From assembly GCA_037893245.1 (NCBI GenBank), contig JBAIAA010000749.1:558001-622000 (forward strand): 64,000 nt of DNA. Direction: 5' to 3'. A model generated the notes under the pieces. That model did not search any database. It was not told the origin of the DNA and was given only the letters and a program-made list of their open reading frames with translations. Made by a program: the position numbers and the translations under genes. Below are positions 57,163-64,000 of the stretch, in pieces (positions within the stretch are counted from its first letter, which is position 1; the number at the start of each line of letters is the position of its first letter). This stretch comes from Crossaster papposus (taxonomy: Eukaryota; Echinodermata; Asteroidea; Velatida; Solasteridae).

Positions 57163-57596
57163 TAATTATGCTCGGTTGGCACAATCCCCCATTAAACACA
57201 GTTTGCAAGTCACAGATCGTGTATTTAGCGCTAGCGTCGTTGGTGTGTATGAGGGGGAAACTTACGCTCGTCATTTTAATAATCTACATGTATTAAGGAT
57301 TGCATTGTAACTATTTGTAACTATTGCATTCTATTTTAGTAACAGTTACTTATTGTTGTACAGTATATTTATAACTCTTTCTTAATCTACAAGAGAGATG
57401 AAATAAATGCTGATATTACAATATTCAACAATTGCATCGTTCTTAGCTTGTTTACAATTGCTCATTTGCGATGTTTGTTTTGGGGCAAGCCCAAGAATGT
57501 GTGCATGTTATGTCCATACATAACAAAAGTTTAAACCTTAAGATATTTATGTATATCCAGTGATAACATCTTCAAGGAAAACACCCACATTTTCAT

Positions 57597-57655
57597 ATGT
57601 GTATGCGTCCAGCCCGGCTGTGCCCCGACCCCCGGCTGTGCCCCTACCCCCAAGA
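57597..57655 (+). repeat. Short tandem duplication CCCGGCTGTGCCCC
   Basis: Two copies of CCCGGCTGTGCCCCKACCCC near 57614-57650. Confidence 0.8.
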
Positions 57656-57960
57656 TATGGGGATTATCGCCTTTGAAGTGACAAAATCCCTGCCCCTGGG
57701 GCAAAATCAAAATTGTAGTGGCAATCTCCGACATACATTGGATTTAACATCTGGTAATGGAAACAATTTCAAAAATGAGTGACCAAAATGTTCACATTGG
57801 GGCTTAAAAAAACGTGACCAAACCCCAACCTAGGGAATATCCGGGGGGAGAGGCATTTTTCTGAAATGCATCTTTGGAAATGACCTTTTTTTTAATTCAA
57901 ATGACAGCATGTCAGTAGGAATAATTTCACAGGTAGTTTAGCAATAATTTAGTTTAAATT

Positions 57961-58346
57961 TTAAAGGTAGGATACACCAATTGAAGATATCGAAAATATT
58001 TACTACCGAATTATTAAGAAATATCTTACTCATTTGAAAGTAGATAATGATTCTAGGCATCCAGCCAAAAAAATTGCGCTAGGTATCCTGTAATTATCCC
58101 GAAAAGTATACTTTTATTAAACAAAACTCGCGGTCGCCGGACGGCGATCGCAAAACAAAAAGATGACATAAGAATAACTGCCCAATGCCGGTTGAAAACA
58201 AACGCTGTTTTCGTGCTTTTCTCCGCATCCATGATTGTAAAACTTCGGATAGGTCAGTTAAATGATATTTACTATAAAATACAACCCCGCAAATCTACCC
58301 ATTAATGAAAATTCCAGCAATTACCAATGGTGTATCCTACCTTTAA
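57961..58346 (-). mobile_element. Family A MITE, complete, minus orientation
   Basis: TTAA at 57961, GATATCGAAAATATTTACTA, GTCGCCGGACGGCGATCGC centre, CAATTACCAATGGTGTATCC, TTAA at 58343. Confidence 0.92.
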
Positions 58347-58379
58347 GTTTAAGGCCGAGTTCAGTATAAGGTCAATTTG

Positions 58380-59640
58380 GTTGTACGCGTGTTTCGTTTG
58401 TACCTAACTGGTACAATATTGTAAATCCACTTAAATTTTCTTTATGTGATTACTTACAACACGTCTTCTCTTTTAAGAACAATAAATAAAACACGGGACT
58501 CGTAATTTAAGAGAAAATAATTGCTTTTCTCTTCGTCGGGAAAAAGACACTATAAAAATAATGGTCGGTTAATCATTATGGCTAATGAGTTTCTGTCTAG
58601 AATTACGTGGCAGGTAAATGAAAATAAATACTAATTTGTTTTTCAAATAGCAATATTTAAGTGAAAGCCCTCGTTTAGTGGGTTACCCACATAATTATTG
58701 CTTAGTTTTAACACGGGCCACTCGACAATACAGATACCTACCATTCAATTGTTTAGTTCTGCTAATTAGTATTTTTTGACATTATATTTTTGACTGGTTT
58801 GTTCAACCTTGGCGAGATACCGTAAAACGTTATGATACCATGTTAAAAAAAAAGATATACAAAATAAACAACAGGAAAAGAGCGGGTAGAATTTGAGAGA
58901 CCATTCTTTTCTTCTTCTTTTTTTGAACCTGTCTTAATAATTGTTTTTCCCGTCAATTTGTTCGCATTGGTGCAATCAAATTAAAAGAAATAAAAGCGTA
59001 TCCAGGTGTTTTTTATTTAGCTGCGTACAGGGTTTGCCTCTTTGGTTTCAACTCTTAAGTGTTCAATTTAGATGTGATATGGATTATTTGAATATGTAGT
59101 GCTATCATTGTAAGTTTTTTAATGGTATTCATAATCATTTTGAAAATTTATTTCTATCATTATTTTGTTATTTGTGTCTATAGGCCCGTTTTTGAGTCAT
59201 GAAATCAAGGCATTTGTTGTTATAAGTGATTGTGTGCAGGTGTTGTTAATGATTCTTTGTGTTTACCAATGTAGTATTTGTAGTTTTAACTCGGTGGATT
59301 TTTACACTGAAAAACTACCCACAACTCTTTTTTTTTAATTAACAATCGGACTTGGAAATCACCTACATTTCCTTGATTTCTTCTAAATGACGGCAATTCA
59401 CACGAAACGTTTTCACAGGATGCCTATAGTACAAGTACAGTCCTTAATCCGAGTATTAAAGCCTTACGATAATAATTTATTTGTATATTTTGGTTATGAA
59501 ACCAAGGATCTCTCAAAGGCACCACGGACACTGTATAGCTCACAAACCTGAAGAAACTTGCAGAGAGAAACGACAATGAGAAGAAATTACAGTTTTATAT
59601 GCGGGTGGAGAATTCTAGAAGAATATTCTGGGGAAAACCA
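58380..59640. other. Gene-free, AT-rich, apparently unique sequence
   Basis: No element ends. It contains AT-rich words with homeodomain-like cores (GTTAATCATTATGGCTAATG at 58567). It could be intergenic regulatory DNA; no direct support. Confidence 0.35.
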
Positions 59641-59651
59641 ATCCACATATT

Positions 59652-59730
59652 GGCACAGGCGGGATTCGAACCCCGGTCACATTGGTTGAACTAAGATTAC
59701 AAAGGGTAACCATTGCGCTAACCTGAAATT
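59652..59730 (-). pseudogene. tRNA-like sequence, probable pseudogene
   Basis: GGCGGGATTCGAACCCCGGT is an antisense T-arm with a good B box, and TAACCATTGCGCTAACC is an antisense A-box region. An extended variable part lies between. Stem closure is poor. Confidence 0.45.
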
Positions 59731-60638
59731 CGCCAGGTTAGTTGTCAATACTCTTATACGCCTTTCAAATGGTGGACAAATCGTCGACGATTTACACATG
59801 TAGATGTACGTGTGTATATCTTGCGCTGCGATGAATCATCCTCGGTTTATGGATACATTTAAAACATTGTTCCGCCAGTGTCGAGTCCAAAATGCAAAAC
59901 TCACGTCTCTAACGCGAGGTAAACTGCCACCAGAAACAAATTAGTCTGGAGCATTGGTGTTTGAATAACATGGATAACGGAAACTCAATATAACATTATA
60001 AGAGAACTTGTGAACTGTGTTATAATATAAATCAATTAAATTGCATTTGAATTGCTACTTTAAAGGTGTTTTTTTCTTCCATTATTGCGTAGCTGAACAT
60101 AAAACACAATTTTTTTCGCGTTTTAACTTTTTGTGAAAAGAATTGTTCGAATAAATTATCTTCAGATGAAAAAAAAACGGTTTGGAAAACGGCAATTTTA
60201 AAATCAACAAAAAATCTTTTTGGAATAGGACACCACACTATTGTTTTCATGATATTGCCCTTTGTCCCAAACCAGTGATTCTGATTATGACATAGAATTG
60301 TAAGACGGTCGTTCACACTACAGCGGCAAGCAATGGATTCCTTATAGATTATTGCCTTTGTTGTAGTAAAAATGTTGATAAACGAGTGTATTGTTAAAAT
60401 TCAATAAATGTAGTTCTATATAAAGGGATATTCCGTCCTAAAATGTCCCCAAAAATATCCTGTTTTGGATTGTTTACTTATTCTATTTAAAAGTTTCTTG
60501 TTGAAAGGAAACTATAACATAAACGGTGGTAAAACACGTACATTGTATTTCCATATTCCTCCATGTACAAACGTATTAGGCCTATACCATCGAAACACAC
60601 GTCTCTCGCCCATCTATATCTATATAATGCTACACTAA

Positions 60639-60795
60639 AAAATAACCGTAAAATAACGGGGTTTTCCACCTGTAAAAAAAACCAATCGCCGTATTTTTAT
60701 GGTAGTGTGCCTTGAAAATATCACGTCCAAAATCTGTTTGAAAATACGGCGATTGTTTATTTTTTTACAGGTGGAAATACCCGTTATTTTACGCC
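60639..60795. mobile_element. Element V: fold-back MITE with arms of about 55 bp
   Basis: CCGTAAAATAACGGGGTTTT, CCACCTGTAAAAAAAACCAA and TCGCCGTATTTT at the left pair with AAAATACGGCGATTG, TTTTTTTACAGGTGGAAATA and CCCGTTATTTTACG at the right. Confidence 0.85.
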
Positions 60796-60973
60796 GGTAT
60801 AGCTTGATTTTTAGAGTCACAATTCTGACACATGAATAACACAAAGACCGGCCAATTTTTAAAGGATAGTTATGTGGACGGGTATATCCTACTAGTAAAA
60901 TAATCTTGCCAAATCTTTTCGTTTAAAACACGTGTATAGTCCAATTAGGGGCTTCCATAAAAAAAATACCCCT

Positions 60974-61256
60974 TTAAAGGTAGGATACACCACTGGTAAT
61001 TGCTTGAATTATCATGAGTGGGTGGATTGGGGGTAAAATTATTGTATAGTAAATATCGTTTAACTGACGTGTTCGATGTTTTATAATCATGGATGCTGAG
61101 AAAAGCCAGGGTACGGCATTTGTTTTCAACCGGCGTCAGGCAGTGATTCTTATGTTGTTTTTGTTTTTATTTTCAAATAAGTAAGATATTTTCTCAATAA
61201 TTCGGTAGTACAAATTTTCGATATCTGCAAAATTTAATGGTGTATCCTACCTTTAA
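60974..61256 (+). mobile_element. Family A MITE, centre deleted
   Basis: TTAA at 60974, AGGTAGGATACACCACTGGT, AATGGTGTATCCTACC, TTAA at 61253. The CGATCG centre is missing. Confidence 0.9.
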
Positions 61257-61633
61257 AAGTAGGATACACCATTGGTAGTTTTTTGAATTATCATGAATGG
61301 GTGGATTTGGAGGGTTTTATTTTATATAGTAAATATCGTTTTACTGACAGGTTTCGAAGTTTCACAATCATGAATGCCGAGGAAAGCAAGACAAACGGCG
61401 TTCGTTTTCAACCGGCTTCGGGCAGTTATTCTTGATTTGTTCTTGGATTTTCGCGTCCGGCGATCGTGAATTTGTTTATGTAAAAATAAATGTTTCGGAA
61501 CAATTATAGGATATCTAGCGCAATCATTTTGCTGGATGCCTACAATCATTCTTTACTTTAAAATAAGTAATATATTTCTTAATAATTCGGAAGTAACATT
61601 GTTGATATCTGCAAATGGTGTATCCAACTTTAA
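61253..61633 (+). mobile_element. Family A MITE directly adjoining the previous one
   Basis: Shares the TTAA at 61253-61256 with the upstream copy. Then AAGTAGGATACACCATTGGT, CAACCGGCTTCGGGCAGT, CGCGTCCGGCGATCG centre, GCAAATGGTGTATCCAAC and TTAA at 61630. Confidence 0.9.
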
Positions 61634-61639
61634 GCAATC

Positions 61640-63030
61640 CACCAGCACAAAATCAGGATTTGTTATCAAGTTGCCTTTCCCCCATAAAACCTTCTGCGGC
61701 GGGCAAATTTGTTGTTCTTCTATATATTATCGGGACAGGGTGTGACCCCAAAAGGGTTCAACACTGTTAGCTTGTCTGGCGTGTTGACTTAAAATCTTCA
61801 GAAATATGATTATGGGCTGGTACTTTGAAGTTTGAACACGGCATTATTATCTCTGAATTGCTAAGACTTGAAAACAATTTGAGCATGGGACAAGTGCTAT
61901 TAGGCTTCATCAGCCTATTCTGTTGCGCATTGTACCTGAAGAGTGAAGTTAGGCATAGAGGTATCTGCAAACACTACATGACAGAGCTATGTGTAACTCC
62001 GAAGCAATAAAAGACACTCTACCAAAGAATAGTATCACGTGGAGGGTCGGATTGAAGTGGTAGCTTTGTGTAGAAGAGGCCCACTTATTATTGCCAATAA
62101 AATAAATATAGTCGATATGATATAATAGTGTGCAATGCCATTGCCTTCTGTTCTTGCAATATATTATTGTAATCGTATAAGTTTGGGTTTGAATTTTTCT
62201 TATGTTCCCCGATGACAAGTACAATACGTGTATTCCTCCTGAACTTAACTTTTATTTGACAGTACTGCAAAGGTTTATTTGGCGTGTGCTACAGAAACCG
62301 TTTTTCGTTCAAATTTTCGTTCAAAATGTGTACCTAAAAATGGGGTAACTTTGACACCCACAGATAACTTTGGCCCTACATTCCCGTAATTGTTATTTTA
62401 TGGTTTTACTTGTATTTTTGTATTTTTGTATTTATCTAATTGATTAAGAAAGAGTTGAAAAATAATATAAAACTGGATTTTATGTGATATTTTATAAATC
62501 TCATAAAAATATATCCCTAAAACAATCTGACGAAAGTTGCCCATGAATCGCAATGTTACCCCGTTTTACGGTATGTTTGGGGGCAAATTCAGACAAACAT
62601 GTAACAAGAAACGTGTCTTCCTGAACGGACGACAGAATCTAAACATTTAGGGGTAGAACAACAACCGCAAAAATATATATTCAAAGAGAACTTTAATCTT
62701 CAAATACTAGTTATGCGGTTTGCGATAAAATAAAGGAATCAAGATTCATAATATTCCGCCACGAGATCAGACACAGTGCGTTGGTCCCGTGATAAATGTT
62801 TTATCTGTAAATGTATAAATCTAAATTTAGTTTCGAAGGATTGTATCAGTTGGTAATGGCCGCTGTGTAAGATCCAGAGGTTGGTGTTTGATAAGAGATT
62901 CTGACGCCTGAAAGTTCATTTATCAGCCTCAAAGAGCCGTTGAATCACTCACGTGGCTTATCCCTAAGGGATAGCAAACACAGAACTCAAGGTAGGGATC
63001 AATTCACTATTACATGTATACCTAATTGAT
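61640..63030. other. Gene-free, largely unique sequence
   Basis: No family ends recognised. A short direct duplication of TTTTTCGTTCAAATTTTCG type lies near 62300. Confidence 0.4.
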
Positions 63031-63035
63031 TAGGG

Positions 63036-63368
63036 ATGGATCAAAGTCAAACAGACAAAGACCCCCGAAACGAACTAAAAACAAATATTAGTTGTGGTAC
63101 ACACAGCTGTGTGGATGAAGTGATGGATGCGGATAACGATGATACAACGTCACGGGCTGACGCCCTTCTTCTGTGTTTCAGTTCGTCTACCGTAGATAGC
63201 AATGAACGCGTTACCTGCCAGCGTGCGTGCCGATTCAGGTATTGCGACGAGAGAGAGGAACCGGACCCTTCCAGCTCAATCTGTGGTAATATTTGCTCTA
63301 CGATCCTCGCCCAACGTTTGATATGGGTTAAGGACAGTCTGCTGTCTATAGAATACACATTGCGTTGA
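63036..63368 (+). CDS. Unrecognised 110-codon ORF, possible exon or small gene
   Basis: The ATG is in a favourable context (AGGGATGGA). The frame starts MDQSQTDKDPRNELKTN, is acidic in the middle (VMDADNDD), then has a Cys-containing part (CQRACRFRYC, CGNIC) and stops at 63366. The region is GC-richer than its neighbours and lies outside the repeat families, which is why it is listed. An equally long frame (103 codons) runs on the minus strand over the same bases, so coding is uncertain. I recognise no domain. A GTAATA at 63284 could act as a donor. Confidence 0.3.
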   Translation: MDQSQTDKDPRNELKTNISCGTHSCVDEVMDADNDDTTSRADALLLCFSSSTVDSNERVTCQRACRFRYCDEREEPDPSSSICGNICSTILAQRLIWVKDSLLSIEYTLR

Positions 63369-63777
63369 GCTTATAACATGAGTCGAATGAAGAGAATCCG
63401 CTTGAATTGTCGGCTTTCAGTACGACGATAACTAACCGTGGAACTGCATCCGACAAAAACTCTCATTCTGCCGTTCGTCCTTCAGCGAATAAACGTGATA
63501 TAAACATTAAACAGCCCTTCACCGACCGTTATTTCTATTAACACTTCAACTCTGCCATTCCGCGCAGAAGTGTTATACAAAAATCACTAATAAAACCCTT
63601 CAACACATACGTTTATGGCACGCAATTGTATTCATTTTGCGGGCGGTTGTGGTCAATGTCTACCAAAATGATACTAAAAATGTCTACTAAATTATTGCAC
63701 CGGAGGTCTTTACGGCGGAACGAACGTGGCCCGTCAACTTTATAAGTCCCTTAATACCACATGAAACTTGTCATTAA

Positions 63778-64000
63778 TAACCAGTTCGCGCCGGGAATAT
63801 TTTAACATCACCGAGCCGAGGCGCGGGATTATTTTTAACGAAACTCGATCTGAGGCGGGTTCAGGCCGATGGTACCGGAAAGCCCACCCACGCATGTCCA
63901 GGCCTTGCTCGCTTCTGACAGACATTTCCGGCCTTGACGTGTTTATGCGTCATCCTTTTTAAATCTAGGGAAAACGTTGCGTGTATGAACGTCCTCCGGC
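63778..64000 (+). mobile_element. Family D element, running off the right edge
   Basis: AACCAGTTCGCGCCGGGAAT at the left, GCGGGTTCAGGCCGATGGTA inside, and CGTCCTCCGGC at the very end, which is the start of the right inverted end. Confidence 0.85.

Noticed and set aside
57110..57310. Possible LINE or gene fragment in the 57.1-57.3 kb ORFs
   Set aside because: No motif convincing enough, and part of it is the end of a C element.

Overview
The window looks like nuclear DNA of an invertebrate animal, most likely a marine deuterostome (an echinoderm is my best guess, not proven). The reasons are an AT-rich background, very large introns, very frequent TACATGTA and ACCGGTA palindromes, and a dense layer of short non-autonomous transposons. 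There is no prokaryotic organisation: no operons, no long ORFs, no rRNA, no CRISPR.

Only one protein gene can be supported: the 3' part of a plus-strand gene whose last four coding exons lie at 15150-15325, 31228-31300, 37208-37349 and 51889-51939. Acceptors, donors and codon phases all fit, and together they encode a C-terminal tail of about 146 residues rich in Q, G, Y, S and R that ends ...QRRY-stop. Such tails occur in RNA-binding proteins of the hnRNP/FET type, but no folded domain is in the window, so I give no gene name. The introns are about 15.9, 5.9 and 14.5 kb and are mostly repeats. Upstream exons must lie before the window or remain unrecognised in the first 15 kb. A 110-codon ORF at 63036 may be an exon of another gene.

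Everything else is largely mobile-element sediment, labelled here by local family letters. A, B and H: TTAA-flanked MITEs that share related ends. C: fold-back elements ending TGTGACC...GGTCACA, with arms that differ between copies but match within a copy. D: TTAA-flanked elements ending CCAGTTCGCGCCGG. E: elements ending near CAATTTCATAGAGCTGC. F: elements carrying a hairpin of about 75 bp. G, J, K, L, P, Q, R, S, U, V and W are smaller families or single elements. There are also tRNA-derived units (12.2, 13.9, 46.0, 48.6 and 59.7 kb), a LINE reverse-transcriptase relic at the left edge, and a hAT-like MITE with an 8-bp target duplication.

Layout. 0-0.5 kb: A fragment and LINE relic. 1.3-7.2 kb: a composite block with a 2.2-kb near-identical tandem duplication between inverted arms. 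8.5-9.3 kb: a large palindrome with a nested element. 9.5-14.0 kb: H, B, R, hAT and tRNA-derived elements. 15.2-51.9 kb: the gene, with repeat-filled introns, a 750-bp pentanucleotide array at 36.0-36.8 kb and GC-richer non-repeat blocks. 52-64 kb: nested C, D and E elements, a minisatellite at 56.2-56.7 kb, more A elements, and less repetitive sequence at 58.4-60.6 and 61.7-63.7 kb.

Several nested insertions have a related uninterrupted copy elsewhere in the window, so target-site duplications and relative ages can be read directly. That, and the covarying ends of family C, are the most interesting results.
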